Source: SICU01 sp038045445 (GTDB lineage Archaea; Nanobdellota; Nanobdellia; Pacearchaeales; GW2011-AR1). From it: a stretch of 34,192 nt of DNA. Within the stretch, counting starts at the first letter, position 1. Every line of letters begins with the position of its first letter. Shown one piece after another: positions 23,808 through 31,657 of this stretch. Under the pieces are notes generated by a model. That model had not been told where the DNA came from. It saw nothing but the letters and a program-made list of their open reading frames with translations, and did no database searches. The DNA lies in the NCBI GenBank assembly GCA_038045445.1, contig JBBSYC010000009.1, positions 1 to 34,192 of the forward strand. Direction: 5' to 3'. The translations under genes were made by a program, and so were the position numbers.

Positions 23808-24989
23808 CTAGGGGAGGTTAACAAAAATGCGCTTATGTATCCAAGGGTATAATATTAGAAGAGATACAAATAAACTTAATCCCAAAAAAGCAAAACCAAT
23901 TTGGTAAGATAAATTCATTAAAAGACCTCCTAAAAATGCGACAACTACCTCAATTATATTTTGAACTTGATGTGAAAATGAAAGAACCGTAGCTTTGTAA
24001 TTTTTGTTTTTTAAACATTTATTCAAGATATAATCATTAATAATTGCCCTTCTTCCCCAGAAATAACCTATAGACATTGAAGATACTGCTCCTACAACAA
24101 AGGGATTTCTGAAAATAACAATTAATAGATAAAGAAATGGAAATAGAAACATTTCTATTTGTAGAAGTCTTTTGATTCCAACTTTTTCTTTAATATAATG
24201 AGCATAGTGTCCTATCCCAAACCAAATGAATCTGGATACTCCCATAACTAATCCAATAAAGACAATAGGATATCCTAAAGATACTAAGTAAGGTGAACGA
24301 AAAGCACTATCTCCAAGTAAAAATCCTCCAATCAATCCTGTAAATAGAGCAATCGGTAAAAATTTATAGTTTACTGATTTCTTAAGAGTCTTAAATGTAG
24401 ACTCATATTTTTCGACTCTTTTTCTTGCAGGAGGGTTAACTAAAGAAGATACTGCAACAAGACCAATTAAATCAAAAACCAAGTTTATTTGTAAAGGTAA
24501 AACCAGGCTCCATTTTGAAGCAAATGGAAGCAAAATAATTAGGATAGCACTAAAAAAAGAAACATTCGCCGAGTTTTTGCTCATAATTTTTGTAAATTCT
24601 TTTCCTTTTTTCATACTTACAAGCATATTGTGTATAAATGCGCTGTCTGTTCCGCTTGTGAAAGCAATAGAGGCTGACAATAAAATGGAACCAATTATAA
24701 ATAAAGACAAACCATCTGCAATAATAAAAGAGACTACAGATAGAACCATAAGAATCTTCCCTAAAATTAAGGTTTTCTTATGGCCAAAATTATCTGCAAA
24801 ATAGCTGCTTGGAATTTCTAAAAGAAATCCTGCTAAATACCCAATTCCTGTATACAATCCTATCTGCGCAGCATTAACATCTGGCAAACTAAGAAAATAT
24901 ATAGATAGAATTGGGAAAAAATGGCGTCTATGCGATAACTGAAACAAAAAGAATTTGAATAAATTCTTCTTGAAATTATTTGTTTTCAT
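23808..24989 (-). CDS. Major facilitator superfamily transporter
   Basis: A 393-residue membrane protein with about 11-12 spans. The MFS motif A between spans 2 and 3 is visible as ADNFGHKKTLILG (about 65-77), and the typical ELP/EIPSSYFAD stretch precedes it. The central cytoplasmic loop (about 190-205, ARKRVEKYESTFKTLKK) separates the two halves. The substrate cannot be told from sequence; MFS members with EIP-S-x-x-A-D are often annotated as drug or sugar exporters. A TATA-like box lies about 26 nt upstream of the ATG (minus strand, 25011-25023). Confidence 0.9.
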   Translation of the reverse strand: MKTNNFKKNLFKFFLFQLSHRRHFFPILSIYFLSLPDVNAAQIGLYTGIGYLAGFLLEIPSSYFADNFGHKKTLILGKILMVLSVVSFIIADGLSLFIIGSILLSASIAFTSGTDSAFIHNMLVSMKKGKEFTKIMSKNSANVSFFSAILIILLPFASKWSLVLPLQINLVFDLIGLVAVSSLVNPPARKRVEKYESTFKTLKKSVNYKFLPIALFTGLIGGFLLGDSAFRSPYLVSLGYPIVFIGLVMGVSRFIWFGIGHYAHYIKEKVGIKRLLQIEMFLFPFLYLLIVIFRNPFVVGAVSSMSIGYFWGRRAIINDYILNKCLKNKNYKATVLSFSHQVQNIIEVVVAFLGGLLMNLSYQIGFAFLGLSLFVSLLILYPWIHKRIFVNLP

Positions 24990-25010
24990 TATAATCTATG
25001 AGTAAAGATG

Positions 25011-25023
25011 CTTAATAAATAAG
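25011..25023 (-). promoter_or_regulatory. TATA box for the MFS gene
   Basis: CTTATTTATTAAG on the minus strand, centred about 27 nt before the ATG at 24989. It overlaps the end of the fttA gene region. Confidence 0.45.
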
Positions 25024-25025
25024 TC

Positions 25026-26921
25026 TTACTTGAGCCTAATTGTCTCAAGATTTCTTGGGACTACTGTTTCTATGCCATACTGTCTATAAATGCTTGATGC
25101 AAAATCTAAGGCTCTTGACTGCTCTCCATGGCTTACTATCACTTTCTTAGGCTTAGGATTCATTCTTCCTACAAATTGCATTAACTCTCCTCTTCCGGAG
25201 TGTGCTGAAAGACCAGACATTGTCTCTACTTGCATATTTACATTTACAGTCTCCCCTCCGAAATGCTCGTCTATTTTAACTACTTTATTTCCTTCTTGAA
25301 CCATTCTTCCCAAAGAACCTGGTGCTTGATAACATCCGAATATTATTAGGTTGTTTGCACTTTGTGCAAATTCTTTGAAATATTCTACTGAAGCTCCTCC
25401 TGCAAGCATTCCAGATGTTGCTATTACTATACAAGGTCCACCTTCTATTACTTCTTTTCTCTCTGTTTGAGAGCCGACCCTTTTGAATAAATGAGATGTG
25501 AATGGATTTTCATCTTGAAAGATTTTATTTCTTACATTGCTTCCCAAAAATTCTGGATAAGCTGTATGAATTGCAGTAATATCCCAAAGCATTCCGTCTA
25601 GATAAACTGGTATCTCTGGAAGCTTTCCTGTTCTTATTGCATCCTCGACTCTTAACAAAGTTTCTTGTGCGTGTCCTAATCCTAATTCTGGGAGAAGGAT
25701 TTTTCCATTTCTACTTATTGTTTCTTTTACTAATGAGAGGAATTTTTCTTCTACTTCAAACAAAGGAGGCTGTATTTGGTCTTTTGAACCATAAGTTGAT
25801 TCGACCATTACTGATTCTACACGAGGATAATAATTTACTGCAGGATCTAAGAGTCTTGTTTTTCTGTAATTTGAGTCTCCTGTGTAAACAAAATTATGCA
25901 AACCATTTCCAATATTTACATGTGTGACTGCTGAACCTAAAACGTGTCCGGCGTTATAGAAGGTTATCCTTATATCTGGAGTGATGTCAAATACTTCTCC
26001 AAAATCGAGGCAAATTGAATGTCTCACCATTTCCTTGACATCTTCCTGTTTATATATTGGAGCTTCTGCTTGTTTGTAAGTTACTCCAACTAAATCTAAT
26101 GCTAGAAGTGCTGCTAGGTCTCTTGTTGGAGGTGTCATATATACTGGTCCCCGATAACCCATCTTGAATAAGTAAGGAATTAATCCCGAATGATCTAAAT
26201 GCGCATGAGAAAGAACTATTGCATCTATACTTGCTAAATCCCCTACTTCAGAGACATTAAGATAAGGGAATCTTTCAGGACCGTCTACTATTCCGGGGTT
26301 TATCCCGCAATCAAAAATTACTTTTGATTTTGGAGTCTGTAAAAGTAAACATGAGCGACCGACTTGTCTTCCACTTCCAAGATATGTCAACCTCACCCAT
26401 ATATCCATTTTTTCAGGATTCCAATTTTCATATATCTTTTTCCCTATTTCATTAAGGAATTTTTTTCTGTATGCATTATTTGCATATAGAACATCTCTAA
26501 TCTTTTCAGTGATTTTAGAATGTATTGCAGGACTTCTTTGAGTTTGTATTGTCCACATCGTTGAATTTCTTATTTCTTTTAGAATTGAGCCTTGTTTTCC
26601 TATTACTATTCCAGGACGCTTTGCTTCTACTATTGCAATACTTCTCTGGACATCGAATATTACGCTCTCTATGTTTGCTTCTGAAGGAACTAATTCTCTT
26701 ATTGTTTTCTCTGTTTCTTCTTGAGGTGCAAGAAGACTCGTATCTGCTCTTAGTTCTATTCTTTTTTTTACTTGTTTGACAACATCTCTTATTTTTTCAT
26801 CGCTATTTCTGAAAAACTCTTTGTCCGTTGTATAAAGAACTATATTTGCCCCTTCAAAAATAGCTTCGCTAACTACACCATTAGGTAATTCACTTTTTAT
26901 CGCTTTCAATATTTCGCTCAT
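25026..26921 (-). CDS. fttA: aCPSF1/FttA, KH-beta-CASP ribonuclease and transcription terminator
   Basis: A 631-residue member of the archaeal CPSF73-like family. It processes RNA 3' ends and terminates transcription in archaea. N-terminal KH-type domains span about residues 1-150, with the KH GxxG-like loop PGIVIGKQGSI. The metallo-beta-lactamase motif HAHLDH is at 239-244, and GHVLGSAV and the VESTYG motif follow. The beta-CASP insert includes LPELGLGHAQ and ATSGMLAGG, and the closing motifs LSAHSGRGEL and VIVSHGEQ supply the last ligands. Length and domain order are normal. It lies 6 nt downstream of psmB, an adjacency widespread in archaea. Confidence 0.96.
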   Translation of the reverse strand: MSEILKAIKSELPNGVVSEAIFEGANIVLYTTDKEFFRNSDEKIRDVVKQVKKRIELRADTSLLAPQEETEKTIRELVPSEANIESVIFDVQRSIAIVEAKRPGIVIGKQGSILKEIRNSTMWTIQTQRSPAIHSKITEKIRDVLYANNAYRKKFLNEIGKKIYENWNPEKMDIWVRLTYLGSGRQVGRSCLLLQTPKSKVIFDCGINPGIVDGPERFPYLNVSEVGDLASIDAIVLSHAHLDHSGLIPYLFKMGYRGPVYMTPPTRDLAALLALDLVGVTYKQAEAPIYKQEDVKEMVRHSICLDFGEVFDITPDIRITFYNAGHVLGSAVTHVNIGNGLHNFVYTGDSNYRKTRLLDPAVNYYPRVESVMVESTYGSKDQIQPPLFEVEEKFLSLVKETISRNGKILLPELGLGHAQETLLRVEDAIRTGKLPEIPVYLDGMLWDITAIHTAYPEFLGSNVRNKIFQDENPFTSHLFKRVGSQTERKEVIEGGPCIVIATSGMLAGGASVEYFKEFAQSANNLIIFGCYQAPGSLGRMVQEGNKVVKIDEHFGGETVNVNMQVETMSGLSAHSGRGELMQFVGRMNPKPKKVIVSHGEQSRALDFASSIYRQYGIETVVPRNLETIRLK

Positions 26922-26927
26922 AGAATA

Positions 26928-27596
26928 TTACTTTATTATTTCAAAAGATGTTACTGCTTCTTTTTCCACTATCTGTTTTATTTCACCTTTCTTTACTGTA
27001 TATATATCTATTCCAGCACCTACACTTGGCTCACGAGATGTTGCTGCCCTGATACATTTAGAGATTAGTGTAATTCCTTCATCTATAGTCATATTCTTCT
27101 TATACTCTGTATCTAATATTGGGTGGGCTTGCATTATTCCGCTCCCAGTTGCAACATAGGTCTCTGAATTTTGTATATGGCCGTCTGGAGAAATATCGTA
27201 GAGATATAGCCCTTTTTCATCGTATCCTGAAAGAATAAAATGAGTAATGCTTGGAATCATTGAAGGAGTCCTAATATTCCCATATACCATATTTGCCAAG
27301 AAATTTGCGGCTTCTGGAACAGTTATTTTGTCTCTAGTTCTTAATTCTTTTAGCTTGAATTCTGCGCGAAGTATATCTAAAACCTTCCCAGCATCTGAAG
27401 CAGTTCCTGCAACCGTTGCTATAATCCTATCTGTAACTGGTCTTACTTTCTTTAAAGAACCCGCAAGATAAGAAACTCCTCCCTGACCTCCAAAAGAGAC
27501 TCTTCTATCTGCTCCTACAACTATGCCGTCTTTACAGACTATCCCTATCGTCAGGGTTCCCGTTTTCAGTACGTGCTTCGAAATGTCTTCATTCAT
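26928..27596 (-). CDS. psmB: 20S proteasome beta subunit
   Basis: A 222-residue N-terminal-nucleophile hydrolase subunit, the proteolytic ring of the archaeal proteasome. A 13-residue propeptide would be removed at Gly13-Thr14 (KTG/TLTIGI), leaving Thr14 as the nucleophile. The Asp of ADRRV (residue 17 of the mature protein) and the Lys pair in GSLKKV correspond to the conserved catalytic-site residues, the latter shifted by a short Gly-rich insertion. AGTASDA and SGSGIMQAHPIL segments are typical. A TATA box (27636-27644) lies about 44 nt upstream, so the mRNA probably has a short leader with an AGAGGT-like site. It is co-transcribed with fttA. Confidence 0.95.
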   Translation of the reverse strand: MNEDISKHVLKTGTLTIGIVCKDGIVVGADRRVSFGGQGGVSYLAGSLKKVRPVTDRIIATVAGTASDAGKVLDILRAEFKLKELRTRDKITVPEAANFLANMVYGNIRTPSMIPSITHFILSGYDEKGLYLYDISPDGHIQNSETYVATGSGIMQAHPILDTEYKKNMTIDEGITLISKCIRAATSREPSVGAGIDIYTVKKGEIKQIVEKEAVTSFEIIK

Positions 27597-27635
27597 TAGA
27601 ATAGAAATACCTCTTCCACTAGACTTTAGTATGAG

Positions 27636-27644
27636 TATTTAAAT
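27636..27644 (-). promoter_or_regulatory. TATA box for psmB-fttA
   Basis: ATTTAAATA on the minus strand, about 44 nt before the ATG at 27596, giving a leader of roughly 18 nt. Confidence 0.45.
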
Positions 27645-27659
27645 TTTTTGTTTTGGTGA

Positions 27660-27743
27660 GGCTTTGCACAATAAGGTCTTAATCTTGGCAACTTTTTTGA
27701 AAGTTGTGTAGACTTTAGGTTAATCAAAGAATTATGCAAAGCC
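27660..27743. other. Inverted-repeat element, 84 nt, in the psmB upstream region
   Basis: GGCTTTGCA (27660-27668) is the reverse complement of TGCAAAGCC (27735-27743). Inside lies a second perfect hairpin, CAACTTT (27689-27695) with AAAGTTG (27700-27706). The element fills the gap between the divergent psmB and 105-aa genes. It could be a small RNA, a cruciform or a miniature inverted-repeat remnant. Confidence 0.5.
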
Positions 27744-27786
27744 ATCCTGTACAAATCCTTAAAAATGCTTAAAATTCATAAATTTT

Positions 27787-28104
27787 ATGGTAAGTAGAAA
27801 AATAATAAAGTATGTAGTGGCTTTTCAAAGAAATAGTGAATTTGGAAGAGCTCTGGGCTATGGACAAGGTTCTGGACCAACATACCAAATGGAGCTAGCT
27901 TTTGATTATCGAGAGGATGCTGCAAGAAAGGCTGGATTGAATTCTTTAATAACTGGAATAATTTTTGGTGGACCAATGGAAAACTTAAGTCAAGAAAGAC
28001 AAAATAGAAGAACTACTAGAGGAATAGCAGACCTTACTCCAACTCAACAAGCAAGAGTAGCAAGAATAAAAGAAACTCAGCGTAAGTTGGGTCTTAGGAG
28101 ATAA
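27787..28104 (+). CDS. Hypothetical small basic protein, 105 aa
   Basis: I do not recognise this protein. It has a Gly-rich stretch (GRALGYGQGSGPTYQ), an acidic-to-basic middle (FDYREDAARKAGLN), and a strongly basic, probably helical C-terminus (TPTQQARVARIKETQRKLGLRR) that could bind nucleic acid. A CTTAAAAA box about 26 nt upstream fits a leaderless start. It is followed 57 nt later by the phosphatase-like gene on the same strand. No membrane span. Confidence 0.55.
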   Translation: MVSRKIIKYVVAFQRNSEFGRALGYGQGSGPTYQMELAFDYREDAARKAGLNSLITGIIFGGPMENLSQERQNRRTTRGIADLTPTQQARVARIKETQRKLGLRR

Positions 28105-28161
28105 TTGAAGAATCAACAGAATTGACTATATCTTTTTAAGTTATGAAGGAAGTGTCAAATC

Positions 28162-28713
28162 ATGAAGATAGTATATGTGTGCTCAAGGGGTGAAAGAAGA
28201 AGCCCTGTTATCGCGACTTACACAAGAAGTTATCTTGATAGACTGGATTTACATGGAATTACTGTAGGATATAGAGGAGTAAAAGAAGTTGATGAGGATA
28301 AAGATTTAGTAACTAATGAATCGCGTTTAATAAAAATAGAAAAAGTAAGAAAAACTGAACAAGACAGAGATATAATAGAAAGAATCAGAAAAGCAAAAAC
28401 TTTGATACACCCACGAATGGCTTATCTGTTATTAAAAGAAGGTGAAGATATTTTAAGAGTGCCTCGAATTGAGGCAATTGACTTTAAAGAAGATTTAGTG
28501 CTTGCATTAGATAGAGTGGTAGGGGTTCAAATGCCTCAACATACTAAAACTGTTCTTGAATTTTTAGGAGAAAGAGATTTGGAAATTCCAGACGCTAGAT
28601 ATTGGAGTTTCGGCACAGATTATCAACTTAAAGTAGATAAAAGATTATGTGAAAAACTCAGAAAATATGGCGAAGCTGTTGTAAATAATGCACTTAGGAA
28701 TGAGTGGTTTTAA
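28162..28713 (+). CDS. LMW protein tyrosine phosphatase-like protein
   Basis: A 183-residue protein with a phosphatase P-loop right at the N-terminus: VYVCSRGERRSP gives Cys7-x5-Arg13-Ser14-Pro15, the CX5RS signature of low-molecular-weight tyrosine phosphatases and arsenate reductases, where Cys is the nucleophile. The surrounding strand (KIVYVC) matches the fold. A candidate general acid is Asp in IPDAR near 149. The rest is alpha/beta with much charge and differs from classical members, so this is a divergent relative. Substrate unknown. The promoter-like GACTATATC box at 28123-28131 precedes it. Confidence 0.68.
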   Translation: MKIVYVCSRGERRSPVIATYTRSYLDRLDLHGITVGYRGVKEVDEDKDLVTNESRLIKIEKVRKTEQDRDIIERIRKAKTLIHPRMAYLLLKEGEDILRVPRIEAIDFKEDLVLALDRVVGVQMPQHTKTVLEFLGERDLEIPDARYWSFGTDYQLKVDKRLCEKLRKYGEAVVNNALRNEWF

Positions 28714-28736
28714 TTAAATCCCTTAACATCAAAAAA

Positions 28737-28837
28737 TCGATGCACCACCACATCTTAAAGATGTGGTTTCATCAAAATTCTAAGAATTTTGAATGTGCTC
28801 AAAAACATAAGTTTTTGACATAGGGAGGCACTATCGA
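28737..28837 (+). ncRNA. Candidate multi-hairpin structured RNA or element upstream of mcm
   Basis: Four pairings nest in about 100 nt of the 231-bp gap. TCGAT (28737-28741) with ATCGA (28833-28837) closes the group. Hairpin A pairs ACCACATCTT (28747-28756) with AAGATGTGGT (28758-28767). Hairpin B pairs TCAAAATTC (28772-28780) with GAATTTTGA (28784-28792). Hairpin C pairs TCAAAAAC (28799-28806) with GTTTTTGA (28811-28818), extended by GTGC (28795-28798) and GCAC (28828-28831). Hairpin A resembles the end hairpins of IS200/IS605-type elements, so a relic or miniature of such an element is an alternative. No open frame covers it. Confidence 0.4.
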
Positions 28838-28914
28838 CATAAATCTTTTCTTAAACTCTTATTCTTGCAAACTTTTCTTGGGAGTCATATCAAATATGAA
28901 AACATCACAACAAA

Positions 28915-28924
28915 CAATATAAAG
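28915..28924 (+). promoter_or_regulatory. TATA box for mcm
   Basis: CAATATAAAG is centred about 25 nt before the ATG at 28945, favouring that ATG over the TTG at 28936. Confidence 0.5.
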
Positions 28925-28944
28925 TAAAAATTGCCTTGCTTGAT

Positions 28945-30957
28945 ATGGAGATTGGAAAAAAACAAGAGTTTGAGCTTGAAGCAAAGAGATTTTTCGAGGC
29001 TTACAAAAAAGACATGGGAAAGTCATTGAGGGGGAATGATCAAGTTGTAAAACTTGATTTTAATTTACTGTCTCAATTCTCTCCGATGCTCTCTGAAAAA
29101 TTGATAGAAACCCCTGAAGAGATAATTGCTTTGCTTGAAATTGCCTTGAGTGAAACTGGTCTTGCTAAAAATCCTCGAATAAGACTCGCTAGCTTGATTC
29201 CTTCTGCAAGTATAAAGATAAAAGAGATAAGGGCAAAACATCTTGACCAATTGATATCTATAGATGGAATTGTGAGGCAGTCTTCTGATGTAAGACCTCA
29301 AGTTGTCAATGCAAGATTTGAATGTCCAACTTGCGGTGCAATACTTTCCGTTTTACAAATAGATAGAAAGTTTAGAGAGCCAAGCAGATGTTCTTGTGGA
29401 AGAAAGGGATTGTTTAAACTACTTTCTAAGGAAATGGTCGACGCCCAGAGAATAGTTGTCGAGGAATCTCCAGATTCAATGGATGGCGGAGAACAACCTA
29501 AGAGAATGAATGTCTTTCTAAAAGAAGATTTAGTTGACCCTAAGATGGAAGAGAGAACAACTCCTGGAAGCAAGGTCAAAATAATAGGAATATTAAAGGA
29601 AGTTCCTGTCCAGCTTCAACAGGGAGCAATATCTACTAGATTCGACTTAGCAATAGAAGCAAATAATGCTATACCTCTTGAAGAAACATTTGATGATTTA
29701 GAGATTAATGAAGAAGATGAAGACAAGATAAAGAAACTATCTGCTGATTCTAAAGTAATGGATAAACTTAGTTCAAGCATTGCTCCAAGTGTATATGGTT
29801 TCAAAGAAGTAAAAGAGGCTCTCCTTTTACAGCTTTTCTCTGGTGTTAAGAAGAAAAAATCAGACGGTGGTAGCACAAGAGGAGATATTCACATACTATT
29901 AGTAGGTGATCCTGGAGTTGCTAAATCAGTCACTTTAAAATTCATGTCAAAGATTGCTCCAAAAGGAAGATATGTATCTGGGAAATCTGCTACAGGTACT
30001 GGACTTACAGCATCTGTTGTAAAGGACGAATTCCTTAAGGGCTGGTCTCTTGAAGCAGGTGCAATGGTTCTTAGCAATAAAGGTTTTGTGGCAATTGATG
30101 AAATAGAAAAAATGGATGAAAACGACCGCTCTGCTCTTCACGAAGCACTTGAGCAACAGTCTGTATCTATTTCTAAAGCAAACATTCAAGCCACATTAAG
30201 AACAGAGACTTCTGTGCTTGCTGCTGGAAACCCAAAATTAGGAAGATTTGACCCAGTTATACCCATTCCTCAACAAATAAACATCTCTCCTGCATTACTT
30301 AGTCGTTTTGATGTAATATTTATTTTAAGAGACTTGCCTAACAGAGCACAGGACTCTGCAATAGCAACTCATGTTTTAGAAGAGCATAAACAAGATATTG
30401 AAAGAGAAGTTATTGACCCTAAATTACTTAAGAAGTATATAGCCTACGCAAAAAAAAATATGAAACCTAAATTAACAGATGAAGCTATAGAAGAAATAAA
30501 AGAATTTTATGTTGGGTTAAGAAACAGGGCTATAAGCTCAACCTCTGAATTAAAGCCCATCCCTATAACTGCAAGACAGCTTGAGGCAATAGTTAGATTA
30601 TCAGAAGCGTCTGCTAAAATACGATTGAGCCCTTATGTTCAAGTAGAAGACACTAAAATAGCGATAAGACTACTAAAATATTCAATGATGCAAGTTGGAT
30701 TTGATGAAGAGACTCAATCTTTTGATATTGATAGAGTCACTACTGGAATACCTACATCTAAAAGAAATAAAATAATTGTAGTTAGAGATATTATAGCAAG
30801 ACTTGAATCGAGTTTAGGAAAACTTATCCCTGTTAATGAACTGGAGAAAGAGTTAGGTGAAAGAATGTCAAAAGAGGACTTAGAAGATGCAATAAATCAG
30901 TTGGCAAAGTCCGGAGATATTTTCAAGCCTAAAACTGGGTATATACAAAAACTTTGA
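28945..30957 (+). CDS. mcm: MCM replicative DNA helicase
   Basis: The replicative helicase of archaea, a 670-residue homohexamer subunit. The N-terminal domain has a zinc site (Cys127-x2-Cys130 and Cys149-x-Cys151). In the ATPase, Walker A is GDPGVAKS (about 321-328), Walker B is AIDEIEKM (Asp385), the arginine finger is SRFD (Arg454), and the beta-hairpin inserts lie between. A winged helix ends the protein (about 615-670). The start is ATG 28945; a TTG at 28936 would add three residues. The gene sits beside an RPA-like gene within 1.4 kb, consistent with a replication neighbourhood. No intein is present. Confidence 0.97.
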   Translation: MEIGKKQEFELEAKRFFEAYKKDMGKSLRGNDQVVKLDFNLLSQFSPMLSEKLIETPEEIIALLEIALSETGLAKNPRIRLASLIPSASIKIKEIRAKHLDQLISIDGIVRQSSDVRPQVVNARFECPTCGAILSVLQIDRKFREPSRCSCGRKGLFKLLSKEMVDAQRIVVEESPDSMDGGEQPKRMNVFLKEDLVDPKMEERTTPGSKVKIIGILKEVPVQLQQGAISTRFDLAIEANNAIPLEETFDDLEINEEDEDKIKKLSADSKVMDKLSSSIAPSVYGFKEVKEALLLQLFSGVKKKKSDGGSTRGDIHILLVGDPGVAKSVTLKFMSKIAPKGRYVSGKSATGTGLTASVVKDEFLKGWSLEAGAMVLSNKGFVAIDEIEKMDENDRSALHEALEQQSVSISKANIQATLRTETSVLAAGNPKLGRFDPVIPIPQQINISPALLSRFDVIFILRDLPNRAQDSAIATHVLEEHKQDIEREVIDPKLLKKYIAYAKKNMKPKLTDEAIEEIKEFYVGLRNRAISSTSELKPIPITARQLEAIVRLSEASAKIRLSPYVQVEDTKIAIRLLKYSMMQVGFDEETQSFDIDRVTTGIPTSKRNKIIVVRDIIARLESSLGKLIPVNELEKELGERMSKEDLEDAINQLAKSGDIFKPKTGYIQKL

Positions 30958-30959
30958 TT

Positions 30960-30985
30960 AATTCATGAAATATTTCTCATGAATT
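30960..30985. terminator. Convergent hairpin between mcm and the 121-aa gene
   Basis: AATTCATGA (30960-30968) and TCATGAATT (30977-30985) form a perfect 9-bp stem with an 8-nt loop exactly where the two genes converge (stops 5 nt apart). It overlaps the last codons of the minus-strand gene and may act in both directions. Confidence 0.5.
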
Positions 30986-31328
30986 TATTTAATTTAGAAA
31001 AGGGAACTCTTACATCTCCTTCACTTGTAGTGAATACTGCTTCATCTCGACCTCCAAATGTTGGAGAATATCTTTCAAAACGTAGCGATTCAAGTGGGCT
31101 TACGGTTCCATTACGGATATAGGCTGGTATCTCTCTCCACCCCTTTATTTTTGGAATTACATGATAAATTCTGTTGGGTCTTGCTTCTTCTGGACTAACT
31201 AGAGGAGTCAAACGAGAGTCAACATAAAACGATAATTTAATCCCCCTATCCATTAGTTCTTTTATAGAACTCTTTAATATTTCGGTGTAAACTTCATCTT
31301 CCATGTTAACATTTATATTTTTAGACAT
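30963..31328 (-). CDS. Hypothetical protein, 121 aa
   Basis: I do not recognise this protein. It begins with a short helix (MEDEVYTEILKSSIKELMDRG), followed by beta-rich sequence (KLSFYVDSRLTPL, RIYHVIPKIKGW, DEAVFTTSEGDVRVPF). It is soluble, with no membrane span. It is convergent with mcm and divergent from the RPA-like gene across a structured 329-bp gap. An AT-rich box (AATTAAATTT on the minus strand, about 31336-31345) lies near the expected promoter distance. Confidence 0.55.
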   Translation of the reverse strand: MSKNINVNMEDEVYTEILKSSIKELMDRGIKLSFYVDSRLTPLVSPEEARPNRIYHVIPKIKGWREIPAYIRNGTVSPLESLRFERYSPTFGGRDEAVFTTSEGDVRVPFSKLNKFMRNIS

Positions 31329-31404
31329 GTGGTCTAATTAAATTTAATTAGAGATACTTTGACATAAAGACAATTCTGATAATTGTATAGCCAAAGATAT
31401 AATT

Positions 31405-31478
31405 AATTGAACAAGGGATATGTCTTTGTCGTGATAGTAAAGGCACAAACTTGTTCAATTTTCAGTGTCCTTTACTAT
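31405..31478 (+). ncRNA. Candidate pseudoknot-like structured RNA
   Basis: Arm 1 AATTGAACAAG (31405-31415) pairs with CTTGTTCAATT (31450-31460). Arm 2 ATAGTAAAGGCAC (31434-31446) pairs with GTG-t-CCTTTACTAT (31465-31478) with one bulged base. The four arms alternate 1-2-1'-2', which would be an H-type pseudoknot or two mutually exclusive folds of an RNA switch. Only pairing is seen; transcription is not shown. Confidence 0.35.
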
Positions 31479-31503
31479 ATCTTCATATGTTCAGAATTCT
31501 CTA

Positions 31504-31550
31504 ATAGCCAATTCTTAAAATTATATTATCTAATCAACAGAATTGGCTAT
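31504..31550. repeat. 47-nt inverted-repeat element, copy 2 (intergenic)
   Basis: Same 12-bp arms (ATAGCCAATTCT and AGAATTGGCTAT) and the same 23-nt spacing as 14855-14901, and both spacers end AATCAAC. On the minus strand it reads IANSVD and later ELAIR, as in the RHH-like protein, but the spacer contains stop codons, so it is not coding. A shorter relative, AATCAACAGAATTGACTATA, is at 28112-28131. Confidence 0.85.
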
Positions 31551-31589
31551 AAAAAAAACTTTGAGTTCATTTTTTAGTTTTTTGAATGA

Positions 31590-31618
31590 TCAAAGTGTTC
31601 TATAAAGATACACTTTGA
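31590..31618. promoter_or_regulatory. Dyad upstream of the RPA-like gene
   Basis: TCAAAGTGT (31590-31598) and ACACTTTGA (31610-31618) form a 9-bp inverted repeat around a TATA-like TCTATAAAG, about 40-68 nt before the ATG at 31658. It may be a regulator site. Confidence 0.4.
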
Positions 31619-31628
31619 CATAACAATC

Positions 31629-31638
31629 CTTAAATAAC
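31629..31638 (+). promoter_or_regulatory. TATA box for the RPA-like gene
   Basis: CTTAAATAAC is centred about 25 nt before the ATG at 31658. Confidence 0.5.
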
Positions 31639-31657
31639 TAAAAAAATACGTTGGTTT

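Larger units (their letters stand above)
31329..31657. other. 329-bp intergenic region full of inverted repeats
   Basis: No gene is visible on either strand. It holds, left to right: a small ACAATT/AATTGT hairpin (31370-31386), an interleaved pair of long inverted repeats (31405-31478), a 47-nt repeat element shared with 14855-14901 (31504-31550), and a TCAAAGTGT/ACACTTTGA dyad (31590-31618). Imperfect direct repeats with the common core TTTGACATA flank the block at about 31352-31375 and 31605-31627. A TATA box for the RPA-like gene ends the region. Confidence 0.7.

Noticed and set aside
28112..28131. Third copy of the 47-nt inverted-repeat element
   Set aside because: Only one arm region (AATCAACAGAATTGACTATA) is present; its partner arm is missing, so it is noted only as a partial relative.
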